From positions 2,666,001 through 2,730,000 of the forward strand of contig CBDDJJ010000001.1 in NCBI GenBank assembly GCA_965229625.1: DNA of 64,000 bases. The letters run 5' to 3'. The DNA is from JANQIO01 sp965229625 (lineage in GTDB: Bacteria > Pseudomonadota > Gammaproteobacteria > Pseudomonadales > Halieaceae). The notes below the pieces were generated by a model. That model was not told where the DNA came from, did no database searches, and saw only the letters and a list, made by a program, of their open reading frames with translations. A program made the position numbers and the translations under genes. Shown here in pieces: positions 17,699 through 25,881 of this stretch; positions within the stretch are counted from its first letter, which is position 1, and the number at the start of each line of letters is the position of its first letter.

Positions 17699-17724
17699 CA
17701 CCGCGCGGGAACTCCCGCGCGGTG
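17699..17724. terminator. Long hairpin after DUF2892 gene
   Basis: CACCGCGCGGGA (17699-17710) and TCCCGCGCGGTG (17713-17724) form a perfect 12-bp stem with a 2-nt loop. No T run follows; it could stabilise the 3' end or end transcription weakly. Confidence 0.5.
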
Positions 17725-17763
17725 TTGCCATCGAAGGCATGACCAATCTACCGAGACTGAGTC

Positions 17764-18621
17764 ATGCACGTACTCCGGAACAGACCCCCCTCCTTTCACC
17801 GCCGATGGCTGGCCAGGCTCTGCCTTGGGCTTTGCCTGCCTTTCAGCCTGCCTGTTGCAGCGGGCATCATTCCCGACAGTGAAGCCTGGGAGCGCTGGCG
17901 ACCGGCCGCGGAGGTTCGCAGCGTCGAAGTCGACCACGCTGCCTGGGGGCAACTGCTGGCAGACTACCTCGTCACAGATCACCCAAGTGGTATCAATCGC
18001 TTCAACTACGCGGCGGTAAGCGCAGACGACCGGGCACGACTCGACACCTACATTGACGCACTGGCTGGATTGACGATCAGCGAGCTGACGGCCACCCAGC
18101 AACAGGCCTACTGGGTCAATCTATACAACGCGCTGACCGTGCAGCTGATCCTCGAGAATCCCGATGTCACGAGCATTCGCCAGATCAAGAACGGCTTTTT
18201 CAGCATCGGCCCCTGGGGCAGGGAGATCATCGCGGTCGAAGGCGTGGTGCTTACCCTCAATGACATCGAGCACCGGATCTTGCGGCCCCTGTACGAAGAT
18301 CCCAGGGTACATTTTGCCGTCAACTGCGCCAGCCTCGGCTGCCCCAACCTGCAGCCGGTACCGTTCACAGCGGACAACCTGGACAAGCTTTACGACGCCG
18401 GCGCGCGCGCATTCATCAGCCACCCGCGGGGGGCAGGCATCAGCGGGGATACGCTGACCCTGAGCTCCATCTTCAAGTGGTTCAAGGACGACTTTGGCGG
18501 CAGCCGTTCCGAGCGGCTGGCCTGGCTGGCGGAGTTTGCGGAGGAGGAAAAGGCAGCCCGGCTGCGAGCCTGGGATGGGCGGGTGCGCTACGACTACGAC
18601 TGGGAGCTGAACGCGCCCTGA
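17764..18621 (+). CDS. DUF547 domain protein
   Basis: A 285-residue exported protein. The signal peptide runs to about residue 34 (LCLPFSLPVAAG). The rest matches DUF547: NRFNYAAVSADDRARLDTYIDAL, YWVNLYNALTVQLIL, a VHFAVNCASLGCPNL cysteine pair, and SSIFKWFKDDFGG. Length is normal for the family. It is predicted to be periplasmic or surface-attached. The function of DUF547 is not established, and neighbouring genes give no clue. Confidence 0.85.
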   Translation: MHVLRNRPPSFHRRWLARLCLGLCLPFSLPVAAGIIPDSEAWERWRPAAEVRSVEVDHAAWGQLLADYLVTDHPSGINRFNYAAVSADDRARLDTYIDALAGLTISELTATQQQAYWVNLYNALTVQLILENPDVTSIRQIKNGFFSIGPWGREIIAVEGVVLTLNDIEHRILRPLYEDPRVHFAVNCASLGCPNLQPVPFTADNLDKLYDAGARAFISHPRGAGISGDTLTLSSIFKWFKDDFGGSRSERLAWLAEFAEEEKAARLRAWDGRVRYDYDWELNAP

Positions 18622-18710
18622 TCCGGAGTCGACGTACCCACTGCTCGGCAACGATGAGTCGCAATCTGACAGCCGTGAGATTCCAGCGAAAAACTGCAAC
18701 ATGGGTTCGA

Positions 18711-18738
18711 TTGATTTATCGCACCGGGTCGCTACACT
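18711..18738 (+). promoter_or_regulatory. Promoter of solute-binding protein gene
   Basis: TTGATT (18711-18716) and TACACT (18733-18738) are separated by 16 bp, upstream of the gene at 18783. Confidence 0.5.
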
Positions 18739-18782
18739 CGCATAACCCTTTTTAAGGCGCCCCCTAATTACAGGAACACACC

Positions 18783-19598
18783 ATGCTGAAACTGCTGAAA
18801 AAATTCTCCCTGCTGGGCCTGCTCGCCATGTCGATGGTGGTACCCGGCGCCCTGGCCGACTCCGAGACTCCGGTGCTGGACCGGGTGGTCGATTTCAAGG
18901 TGCTCAAGGTCGGCATGTCCGGCAACCAGCCGCCGATGAATTCCAACAGCCGCAGCGGCCAGCTGATCGGCTACGAGGTTGACCTGGCGCGGGCGCTGGC
19001 CTCCTCCATGGGCGCACGGCTCGAGATTGTGACCATGCCTTTTGGCGACCTGCTGGACGCGCTCAACAAGGAAAAGGTCGATATGGTCATGTCCGGCATG
19101 GCCATCACCGCCGGCCGCAGCCGGGACGTGAGCTTCGTGGGCCCCTACATGATGTCGGGCAAGTCCATCCTGACCAAGGACAGCCTGCTGTCGCGGGCCA
19201 CCAAGTCAGCAGATTTCAACCGCAGCGACCTGAAGCTGGCGGCACTCGAGAACTCCACCAGTGAAGTATTCGTGCAGTCTGCCGCCCCCGACGCCACCCT
19301 GATCCGCGTCAAGGACTACGACGCCGCGGTGGACATGGTCATTGCCGGTGAAGTGGACGCCCTGGTCGCCGACATGCCGATCTGCATCCTGTCCGTGCTG
19401 CGCTACCCGAACGCCGGCCTGGCTACCCTGCAGTCGCCGCTGTCGATCGAGCCCTTTGGCATTGCCGTGCGCAAGGACGACCAGCAGTTCGCCGAGCTGG
19501 TCGACAACTACCTGGATACCTTCGGCAAAATGGGCATGCTCAACCAGCTCCGCAAGAAGTGGTTCGAAGACAAGTCCTGGATCGCGGCCCTGCCCTGA
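18783..19598 (+). CDS. Periplasmic amino-acid-type solute-binding protein (SBP family 3)
   Basis: A 271-residue secreted protein with a signal peptide ending VPGALA. The SBP family 3 signature GYEVDLARALASSMGARLEIV and repeated binding-lobe motifs (VDMVMSGMAITAGRSRDVSF, DALVADMPICIL, PFGIAVRKDD) are clear. An AGGA site precedes the ATG. No permease or ATPase gene is nearby, so it either serves a distant transporter or acts as an orphan sensor-type protein. A promoter and a terminator frame it as a single-gene unit. Confidence 0.87.
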   Translation: MLKLLKKFSLLGLLAMSMVVPGALADSETPVLDRVVDFKVLKVGMSGNQPPMNSNSRSGQLIGYEVDLARALASSMGARLEIVTMPFGDLLDALNKEKVDMVMSGMAITAGRSRDVSFVGPYMMSGKSILTKDSLLSRATKSADFNRSDLKLAALENSTSEVFVQSAAPDATLIRVKDYDAAVDMVIAGEVDALVADMPICILSVLRYPNAGLATLQSPLSIEPFGIAVRKDDQQFAELVDNYLDTFGKMGMLNQLRKKWFEDKSWIAALP

Positions 19599-19624
19599 TC
19601 AGACCTCGCTCAACACTACAAAGA

Positions 19625-19647
19625 AGCCGGCACTTGCCGGCTTTTTT
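19625..19647 (+). terminator. Intrinsic terminator after solute-binding protein gene
   Basis: AGCCGGCA (19625-19632) pairs with TGCCGGCT (19635-19642), followed by six Ts. Confidence 0.9.
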
Positions 19648-19728
19648 GTGCCTTTTAGTACCGCGGATGTGCTGCTTGGCTGGGTTGTTTGAGCGCTGAT
19701 GCCGCGCGCACGGCAACCGTGGTCGACC

Positions 19729-19775
19729 CGGGACACGCAAAAAGCATGACGTCCATGTCTCGCTCCTCTGAGGGA
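19729..19775 (-). repeat. Partial copy of palindromic repeat family
   Basis: Positions 19740-19765 are the exact reverse complement of 20025-20050, with matching flanks (GGGACACGC against GCGTGTCC). It is a fragment of the element at 19968-20100 in opposite orientation. Confidence 0.8.
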
Positions 19776-19853
19776 CCTCACACCGACGCGCTGGAGCACT
19801 GAGGCCGCACGTGCCACTGCCGGTGCATGGGGTTATTCGAAAACCGTCTTAGC

Positions 19854-19919
19854 CGTGATTCCCGCGAAGGCGATAATCCTGCCAGATTCACTGGATTCCC
19901 GCCTTCGCGGGAATGACGG
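19854..19919. repeat. ATTCCCGC/GCGGGAAT inverted repeat pair
   Basis: ATTCCCGCGAAGGCG (19858-19872) is mirrored by CGCCTTCGCGGGAAT (19900-19914). The right part alone forms the hairpin ATTCCCGC-CTTC-GCGGGAAT (19895-19914) followed by GACGG. This GCGGGAATGACGG-type repeat is widespread in beta- and gammaproteobacteria. Confidence 0.8.
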
Positions 19920-19967
19920 GTACGGGCCAGGAGATTCCCTGAAAAGCAAGAGTCCTTCTCGGATACA

Positions 19968-20100
19968 GGGCGGGAGCTGGGGGTACACCTTCCCGGACCG
20001 TGAACGGCCAGGACGGCCGTTCCCGAGCGAGACATGGACGTCATGCTTTTAGCGTGTCCGGGAAGGTGTACCCCCAGTTCGCGCCCGCCCTACGGAGCAC
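19968..20100 (+). repeat. Full copy of palindromic repeat family
   Basis: The outer arms 19978-19998 and 20056-20076 are perfect 21-bp inverted copies. An inner hairpin AACGGCC (20003-20009) with GGCCGTT (20015-20021) and a core GAGCGAGACATGGACGTCAT (20025-20044) lie between them. It can fold as one long cruciform. A second full copy is at 45716-45866. Confidence 0.8.
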
Positions 20101-20124
20101 AAATCCGCGATAGCCAGCTACTTG

Positions 20125-20199
20125 GCGAGACCAGGATGTCGTGCTTGAAGCGTGTCCGGCGAGGCAGTACACCCAGCTTGCGCCCGGTCTACAGAGCGC
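20125..20199 (+). repeat. Half copy of palindromic repeat family
   Basis: It keeps a variant of the core (GATGTCGTGCTTGAAGCGTG) and the right arm and flank (GTACACCCAGCTTGCGCCCG, then a CTACAGAGCGCA tail like the full copy) but lacks the left arm. Confidence 0.7.
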
Positions 20200-20233
20200 A
20201 CATCAAGCAGCAGCTTGCGAGCGATAAAAGAAC

Positions 20234-21133
20234 TCAGGCAGTCTTGAGGCGAGGGGTGTCCTCGACGGGCTCGGTGCCCTTGAGCTGGGGAACGCGACGG
20301 CTGAAGTGCTCCTGGACGAAGTCGCGGAACACCCGCATGCGGGCATTGCTGCGGATATCCAGGTGGGTCAGCAGCCAGATTTCTCCGCTGGTGGTCGATG
20401 GGATATCGACCAGGCGCTCCAGCTCCGGGTCGGGTTCACCGATGGCCACCGGGATCATCGACACGCCGAAACCTTCCTTGATGGCATCGGCGGCCACCGC
20501 CGGTGAATCGGTAATCAGCGTGGTGCGCGCTTCCGGGAACCAGGCCTCCTCCCAGCCCACATTTTCCTTGAGCAAGTGTTCGATGGAGATAACGCCGGAC
20601 ACGCTCTCCGGTTTGAGGTCATCACCCTTGCGGCCATAAACCGCGATTTCGATGGTGGCCAGCTTGTTGCCGACCAGGTCCTGGGGCGGATCGTTGGTGA
20701 CGCGGAAGGCGACGTCTGCCTCGCGCATGCCCAGGTCGTAGGAGCGCATGCTGAGACTGAGGTCGATGAGGATATCCGGGTACACCTCGTTGAATTCGCT
20801 GATCGCCGGCAGCAGGAAGGTGCGCCCCATGGGCTCCGGTGCGGTTACCCGGATACGCCCGGAAAGGGCCGTCGCCTGGCCGATGACCTGGCGCTCCACC
20901 CCCACCGACTGGGCTTCCATACGCTCCGCGGCGTCGAAGGCCACCTGGCCCGCCGGGGTTATCACGTAGCTATGGCCGTGGCGTTCGAACAGCACAGTGC
21001 CGAGCTGCTCCTCCAGGCTGCGAATGCGCCGGATCACGGTGGCGTGGTTGACGTCGAGCTCCCGGGCGGCACCACTCATGGAGCCGCTGCGGGCGACGGC
21101 AAGCAAAAAACGAAGATCATCCCAATTGAGCAT
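20234..21133 (-). CDS. LysR family transcriptional regulator
   Basis: A 299-residue LysR regulator. The N-terminal winged HTH (LRFLLAVARSGSMSGAARELDVNHATVIRRIRSLEEQLG) and the substrate-binding domain beginning SGRIRVTAPEPMGRTFLLPAI are typical of the subgroup with short effector domains. It lies next to, and diverges from, a small exported protein gene, beyond which lies the catabolic cluster. No site related to the cluster dyad is seen at its promoter, so it need not control that cluster. An inverted repeat TGTGCAAA/TTTGCACA lies upstream. Confidence 0.92.
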   Translation of the reverse strand: MLNWDDLRFLLAVARSGSMSGAARELDVNHATVIRRIRSLEEQLGTVLFERHGHSYVITPAGQVAFDAAERMEAQSVGVERQVIGQATALSGRIRVTAPEPMGRTFLLPAISEFNEVYPDILIDLSLSMRSYDLGMREADVAFRVTNDPPQDLVGNKLATIEIAVYGRKGDDLKPESVSGVISIEHLLKENVGWEEAWFPEARTTLITDSPAVAADAIKEGFGVSMIPVAIGEPDPELERLVDIPSTTSGEIWLLTHLDIRSNARMRVFRDFVQEHFSRRVPQLKGTEPVEDTPRLKTA

Positions 21134-21134
21134 A

Positions 21135-21199
21135 TGTGCAAAAATTCCGATTTATTGTGCGGGTTCTATTAATCCTTGTAATAATTTGCACAGTATACT
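21135..21199. promoter_or_regulatory. Inverted repeat and -10 between lysR and small exported gene
   Basis: TGTGCAAA (21135-21142) and TTTGCACA (21185-21192) are perfect 8-bp inverted copies 42 nt apart. TATACT (21194-21199) is a likely -10 for the plus-strand gene. The arms may be LysR contact sites. Confidence 0.4.
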
Positions 21200-21312
21200 C
21201 CATCAACAGGTTCGGCACCTATTGTGGGTCGACCTGCCAGGGGCCACTGCTCAGCTTCAGGGTGTAGCGGCTTCAAAAGACAACGGTCCATTTCCATAGT
21301 TAGGTAAACGTT

Positions 21313-21657
21313 ATGTCTATTTCTTCTGTTGTACGTATTTTTGGCGCGGCTGCGCTGCTTTCCACGGTGTCCACTACTGCTCTGGCCGGTGCCAGTGACG
21401 CGCTGGCCGGCTGCAAGGCTGCTATCGCCGACGACGCGCGCCTGAGCCAGTACGAGAAGGTTCAGCAGAGCACCGACAAAATCCGCACCCGCGGTCGCTA
21501 CACGTCATTTGTGATTGACGTGAATGCCAAAACCGCTGACGGCGCTGTCACCGAGTACTCTGCCAGCTGCAAGGCCAGCGGCAGCGGCAAGGTGAAGGAG
21601 CTGGAGCTGGTGCAGGTTGGCACGGGTGCTGACGCCCAGGTAGCGCAAACCAAGTAG
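21313..21657 (+). CDS. Small exported protein of unknown function
   Basis: A 114-residue protein with a signal peptide (cleavage near TTALAGASD). The mature part has two cysteines (GCKAAIADD and ASCKASGSGKVKEL) that could form one disulfide, and a beta-rich middle (YTSFVIDVNAKTADGAVTEYSASC). I do not recognise a family. It is transcribed divergently from lysR and could be its target. Confidence 0.75.
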   Translation: MSISSVVRIFGAAALLSTVSTTALAGASDALAGCKAAIADDARLSQYEKVQQSTDKIRTRGRYTSFVIDVNAKTADGAVTEYSASCKASGSGKVKELELVQVGTGADAQVAQTK

Positions 21658-21759
21658 GCTGCGCTGTCCCCGGCAATCGGCCGGGGTTCCCGAACAGGAC
21701 TGAATGCCACCCACAGCGGGTGGCACCCACTCTGTTTGGCCTGAGATAACTGATGACGC

Positions 21760-21793
21760 GGTGCTGCCCCCACAGCACCGGGTATTTCTTTTT
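21760..21793 (+). terminator. Possible terminator after small exported gene
   Basis: GGTGCTG (21760-21766) pairs with CAGCACC (21773-21779), followed after GGG by a T-rich stretch. Another hairpin, GCCACCC/GGGTGGC, lies at about 21706-21723. Confidence 0.45.
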
Positions 21794-21810
21794 CCCTGGA
21801 TTGCCGGTGT

Positions 21811-22818
21811 TCAGTCGGCGACGTGTACCAGTTGTTTGCCGATATTCTCGCCTGCAAACAGCGCCATCAGGGCATTCGGCATCTGCTCGAAGCCTTCCAT
21901 GACGGTTTCCTTGGCGATGAGGTCGCCGGCGGCAACGTGTTTTGCGAGATAGGCAATGGCCTCGCCGAAGCGCGGTGCATAGTCGAGCACGATGAAACCT
22001 TCCATCCGCGCCCGGCGGAACACCAGGTTGAAGTAGTTCTTGGGGCCGGGAATATCGCCGGCCAGGTTGTAGCGGGAGATACCGCCACAAATCACCAACC
22101 GGGCATTGTCGGAGATGTTCGCCAGGGCAATGTCGAGGATCTCCCCGCCGACGTTGTCAAAGAACACATCGATGCCGTCCGGGCACAGTTCCTTGACGCG
22201 GGCCGCCTGGTCTTCCTCGCGGTAGTTGATGGCCGCGTCGAAACCGAGCTCATTGACCAGGAAGTCGCACTTTTCCTTGCTGCCGGCGATACCGACCACC
22301 TTGCTGCAACCCTTCAACTTCGCCAGCTGGCCCACCACGGAGCCGGTAGCGCCGGCGGCGCCGGAGATCAGCACCACGTCGCCTTCCTTGGGGAGGCCGA
22401 CTTCCAGGAAACCAAAATAGGCGGTGAGACCGGTGATACCGAGTACCGACAATGGCGCCGTCGGCGGTACGCCCTCGGGCACCGGGTTGAGGGGGATGTT
22501 CTTGCCGTCGCTGACGGCGTATTCCTGCCAGCCGAAGCCGCCGGATACCACGGTGCCCACCGGGAATTTCTCGTGATTGGACTCAATCACCCGGCCGATG
22601 CCATTGCCGCGCATCAGGTCGCCGATCTCCAGCGGCGCCACGTAGTCGGCGCGGTTTTCCATCCAGCCCTTCATGGCAGGGTCTACCCCGAGGTACATGA
22701 TCTGTACCAGCACCTCGCCGTCACCCGGGCTGGGCATGTCGCTGTCCACCAGCTTGAAATCCGTGTATTCGAGGTCGCGCCCCAGGGGCCGCTTGTCCAG
22801 CAGGAACTGCCTGTTCAT
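21811..22818 (-). CDS. NADP-dependent oxidoreductase, MDR superfamily (CurA/YncB-like)
   Basis: A 335-residue medium-chain reductase of the leukotriene-B4-12-hydroxydehydrogenase/CurA group. The start (MNRQFLLDKRPLGRDLEYTDF), LSVLGITGLTAYFGFLEVG and the glycine motif ISGAAGATGSVVGQLAK for NADP are diagnostic. No zinc-ligand set is present. Such enzymes reduce the double bond of enones. It is the last gene of the 27518-21811 minus-strand operon and overlaps the CoA ligase by 4 nt (ATGA). A paralogue lies at 28912. Confidence 0.9.
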   Translation of the reverse strand: MNRQFLLDKRPLGRDLEYTDFKLVDSDMPSPGDGEVLVQIMYLGVDPAMKGWMENRADYVAPLEIGDLMRGNGIGRVIESNHEKFPVGTVVSGGFGWQEYAVSDGKNIPLNPVPEGVPPTAPLSVLGITGLTAYFGFLEVGLPKEGDVVLISGAAGATGSVVGQLAKLKGCSKVVGIAGSKEKCDFLVNELGFDAAINYREEDQAARVKELCPDGIDVFFDNVGGEILDIALANISDNARLVICGGISRYNLAGDIPGPKNYFNLVFRRARMEGFIVLDYAPRFGEAIAYLAKHVAAGDLIAKETVMEGFEQMPNALMALFAGENIGKQLVHVAD

Positions 22819-24461
22819 AGTTCACCTTCTTTTAACTGTTTGCGAAGAATATCTTTGCGCACCTTGCCACTGGGGGTACGCGGCAGGTCCTCCACGAGGA
22901 CCAGTTTTTCGGGGATTTTCTGCTTTGCCAGCCCACAGCCATCGGTGAACCCGGCGATATCGTCCAGGGTGGGAGACTGGCCCGCCCGGGGAATAACGAT
23001 GGCACAGACACCTTCTCCCAGGCGCTCGTGGGGCATGGCCACCACCGCGGCTTCCGAGATGGCATCAAAGCGGTGCAGCACGTCTTCGATTTCCTTGGCG
23101 GAAAGGTTCTCACCACCGCGAATAATGATGTCCTTCTTGCGGTCGGTAATCAGCACCGCGCCATCCTCGGTGATGCGGCCGATATCGCCGGTCAGGAAGA
23201 AGCCGTCTTCGGTATGGGCGGCGGCGTTCTGTTCCGGGTCGGCATAGCCCAGCATCATGCCGGGGCCGCGAGCGGCAATCTCGCCATCTTCACCTGTCGG
23301 CATGGGGTTGCCGTCATCGTCAAGAATCTTCACCTCGAAGGCATAAAGCTGGCCGTCGGTGGTGGCTGCCAGCTCCGGGTTGTCGCGCCAGCCATAGCTG
23401 ACCAGCGGCACCTCGGTGCTGCCGTAAACGCGCACGGTAATGCAGTTGTCCAACACCCGATACGCGCGACGCACCAGGTCAGGAGGCACGCCCGCGCCAC
23501 CGCAGCTGAACTGGCGCATGCTTGGCAGGCCGTCGCCACGGCGTTCGGCGGCGTCCAGCAGTTCGGCCAGGAACGGCGTCGCGCCTACCGTCATGGTGCC
23601 ACCCACGCGGTGAATATAGTCGATGGCCGCATCGGCATCCCAACGCGCCATCAACGCCGACCGGGCCTCGCTCATGAAGCTCATGTTGATACCGCTGGAG
23701 TAGCCGGTGATATGGGTGACCGGCGACGGCATGACCATCACGTCGTCGGCGCTGATGCCGGAGTGGCGAATGGAACACTGCTGCACGTAGTTGAGGGTGT
23801 TGTGACTGTGCAACACCGCCTTGGGGAAGCCCGTGGTGCCAGAGGTATACAAGCGACACTTGGGCAGGTTGGGATCGATTTCCGGCAGTGTGTCCAGGTC
23901 CACCGGTTTGCGCTCGACCAGCTGCTCAAAGCGGGTCACTCCCGGGTATTCCCCCTCCGCGCGAACGCTGATGATGTGCTCCAGCGCGGGCAACTCCGGC
24001 GCCAGCTCCAGTAGCATGTTCACATAGTGAATCGAGCGGAACTGTTCCGGTACGAACATGATGCGGGTAGCGGCATCGTCGAGGATGTATCGCAATTCGG
24101 CCCCGCGGTAGATGGGCACGATCGGATTGACCACCAGGCCCAGGGCCGCGGCGGCAATATCCACCGGTACCGCTTCCCGCCAGTTGGGTAGCTGGAAGCT
24201 GACCACGTCGCCCTGTTGCAATCCCAGCTCGATAAAGGCGGTGATCAGCCTCCGCGCCTCCAATGCGAGCTCCGCGTAGGTGGCGTCGGGTTCATCTTCC
24301 AGGAATATGGCAGTGCGGTCGCCCTGCTCCCGGGCCTTGCGCCAGGCCTCTCGAGCGATGGTGGTGTTGGCCCACTGCTTGCCATCGCGGGCGATGCGCG
24401 CGGCCAGGCCCGCCTCCCAGCCGCCGGTTAGAGCGGCGGCCGGGGCAAGATTTTCGCTCAC
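22815..24461 (-). CDS. AMP-binding acyl/aryl-CoA ligase
   Basis: A 548-residue ANL-family ligase. The P-loop YTSGTTGFPKA is at 205-215, the adenylate motifs are YGSTEVPLVSYG and FFLTGDIGR, the hinge region is DRKKDIIIRGGENLS, and the catalytic Lys533 is in TPSGKVRK. It starts with GTG at 24461, overlapping the stop of the Rieske gene, so translation is coupled. It activates a carboxylic acid with ATP and CoA. Similarity is closest in style to cyclohexanecarboxylate or fatty-acid CoA ligases, but the substrate is unknown. It would supply acyl-CoA to the dehydrogenases of the regulon. Confidence 0.92.
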   Translation of the reverse strand: MSENLAPAAALTGGWEAGLAARIARDGKQWANTTIAREAWRKAREQGDRTAIFLEDEPDATYAELALEARRLITAFIELGLQQGDVVSFQLPNWREAVPVDIAAAALGLVVNPIVPIYRGAELRYILDDAATRIMFVPEQFRSIHYVNMLLELAPELPALEHIISVRAEGEYPGVTRFEQLVERKPVDLDTLPEIDPNLPKCRLYTSGTTGFPKAVLHSHNTLNYVQQCSIRHSGISADDVMVMPSPVTHITGYSSGINMSFMSEARSALMARWDADAAIDYIHRVGGTMTVGATPFLAELLDAAERRGDGLPSMRQFSCGGAGVPPDLVRRAYRVLDNCITVRVYGSTEVPLVSYGWRDNPELAATTDGQLYAFEVKILDDDGNPMPTGEDGEIAARGPGMMLGYADPEQNAAAHTEDGFFLTGDIGRITEDGAVLITDRKKDIIIRGGENLSAKEIEDVLHRFDAISEAAVVAMPHERLGEGVCAIVIPRAGQSPTLDDIAGFTDGCGLAKQKIPEKLVLVEDLPRTPSGKVRKDILRKQLKEGEL

Positions 24462-25852
24462 GCGTTCAGGTATTTGTCGAGCGTCTGGTGGAAGTGACGG
24501 ATGCGAACTTCCTGGTAGTTGGCCAGGGTAACCGTGCCCTTCTTGGACGCCTTCATACCCTTCTGTACCTGGGGCAGGTTGGAGGCATCCTGGTCAAAGA
24601 TGCGCGCCAGTCCTTCGCCCATCACGTCGGAGGCCTTGGAGAACGGCTCGTCGATTTCCAGGCGCACGGTGGGTGCATCGTCAGGGCGCTCTTCACCTTC
24701 GGGGAACGGGTTGAGGAAGAAAATATCCATGATGCAGCTGTTGTGATCGTCACCGTTGGGACGGTGACGATAGGTCAGTACAGGACCAAAACCTGCCCAG
24801 GGGGCGAAGTTCGGGAACAGCAGGTACAGGGTTGAGTCCATCAGCTCCGACTTGGTGGCATAGCCTTCCAGGGTTTCGCTGTGCATGGGCTGGAAGGCCT
24901 CGCTGTTGATCCCGGCGATGGTATCGCGGGCGCGGGACTTCACCGCGGTCTCTGAATCGTCGTCGGTCTCGCCTACCAGCACGGAGGTGCCGAGCATGGT
25001 GTTGACGCTGTCCTGCTCGTCATACTGATCTTCGTGGCTGGGGTTGACGATAGCCGACGGCGTGATGGTGCGGCTGACATTGTCGCCCCAGACATCGTAC
25101 TGGGAATTATCGATGCCCTGGTAAGACATGATCTGCGGGTGGGTGGCAATGGCGTGGTAGGACTCGATAAAGGCCTCCAACACCGCCTTCCAGTTGGCGC
25201 CGATCACTTTCTGTACGTGCATGGAGATGTAGCGCTGCTCGTGGTTCCAGCGCTCGAAGTGCTCCGGCAGGATGCCCATGTACTCTTCCAGCGGCTGTGC
25301 GTTCTCATCCATGTTGATGAGCACCCAGCCCGCCCAGGTATCGACCTTCACCTCGGGCAGCGAGAACTCACCCTTGTCGATATGCGGGAAGTCCCACTCG
25401 CAGGGGGCGCCCTTGAATTCACCCGACAGCGCCCAGGTAAAGCCGTGATAGGGGCAGCGCAGCTCCGGACTGCTGCCGGCGCCACGCTTGAGGGCGCGAC
25501 CGCGGTGCAGGCAGGAATTGTGGTATGCCTTCAGCTCACCTTCTTCCGTGCGGGTGATCAGGATCGAGAAGTTGGCGATATCGTAAACGAAATAGTCGCC
25601 GGGCTTGGACACCTGACTTTCGCGGCAGGCCATTTGCCAGGTCCTGGTCCACAGTTTCTGTACCTCCAGGTCGAAAAACTCCCGGGAGGTCCAACGATCC
25701 AGCGGCAGGTCTTCGCTGCCCAGGTAGGTGTTGGTACTCTCGCGCAGAGCCGGTGGTACATCCACTTCTTCCAGGTCCAGCAGGTCCTGGAAGTTGTAGG
25801 ACGGGTTACGGGCCTTGGTCTGCTCTTCCGTCAATTTAACTTTTTCGTTCAT
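24458..25852 (-). CDS. Rieske ring-hydroxylating oxygenase, alpha subunit
   Basis: A 464-residue oxygenase. Rieske ligands are Cys114/His116 (CLHRG) and Cys133/His136 (CPYHGF). The catalytic iron site is in GANWKAVLEAFIESYHAIATH, with His233 and His238. AGGAGA precedes the ATG. It is longer and clearly different from the Rieske protein at 3810, so the regulon carries two separate oxygenases. No reductase partner is encoded here. It probably hydroxylates an intermediate between CoA activation and aldol cleavage, which is inference from operon order. Confidence 0.9.
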   Translation of the reverse strand: MNEKVKLTEEQTKARNPSYNFQDLLDLEEVDVPPALRESTNTYLGSEDLPLDRWTSREFFDLEVQKLWTRTWQMACRESQVSKPGDYFVYDIANFSILITRTEEGELKAYHNSCLHRGRALKRGAGSSPELRCPYHGFTWALSGEFKGAPCEWDFPHIDKGEFSLPEVKVDTWAGWVLINMDENAQPLEEYMGILPEHFERWNHEQRYISMHVQKVIGANWKAVLEAFIESYHAIATHPQIMSYQGIDNSQYDVWGDNVSRTITPSAIVNPSHEDQYDEQDSVNTMLGTSVLVGETDDDSETAVKSRARDTIAGINSEAFQPMHSETLEGYATKSELMDSTLYLLFPNFAPWAGFGPVLTYRHRPNGDDHNSCIMDIFFLNPFPEGEERPDDAPTVRLEIDEPFSKASDVMGEGLARIFDQDASNLPQVQKGMKASKKGTVTLANYQEVRIRHFHQTLDKYLNA

Positions 25853-25881
25853 CGCTGCTCTCCTGCTAGCTCTTCGCTTGC

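Larger units (their letters stand above)
19650..20233. other. Non-coding repeat island
   Basis: About 580 bp between the SBP terminator and lysR with no convincing gene. It contains a partial copy (19729-19775), a full copy (19968-20100) and a half copy (20125-20199) of a palindromic repeat family, and a separate ATTCCCGC-type inverted repeat (19854-19919). Short open frames here cross the repeats and have no recognisable protein features. Confidence 0.75.

Noticed and set aside
19650..20233. Insertion sequence or gene remnant
   Set aside because: No transposase-like frame is present, and the inverted arms are too short and internal. The region is better explained by small repeats.
23028..24014. 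Long open frame on the plus strand (328 codons)
   Set aside because: It is antisense to the CoA ligase, whose ANL motifs are complete, and shows no domain features.
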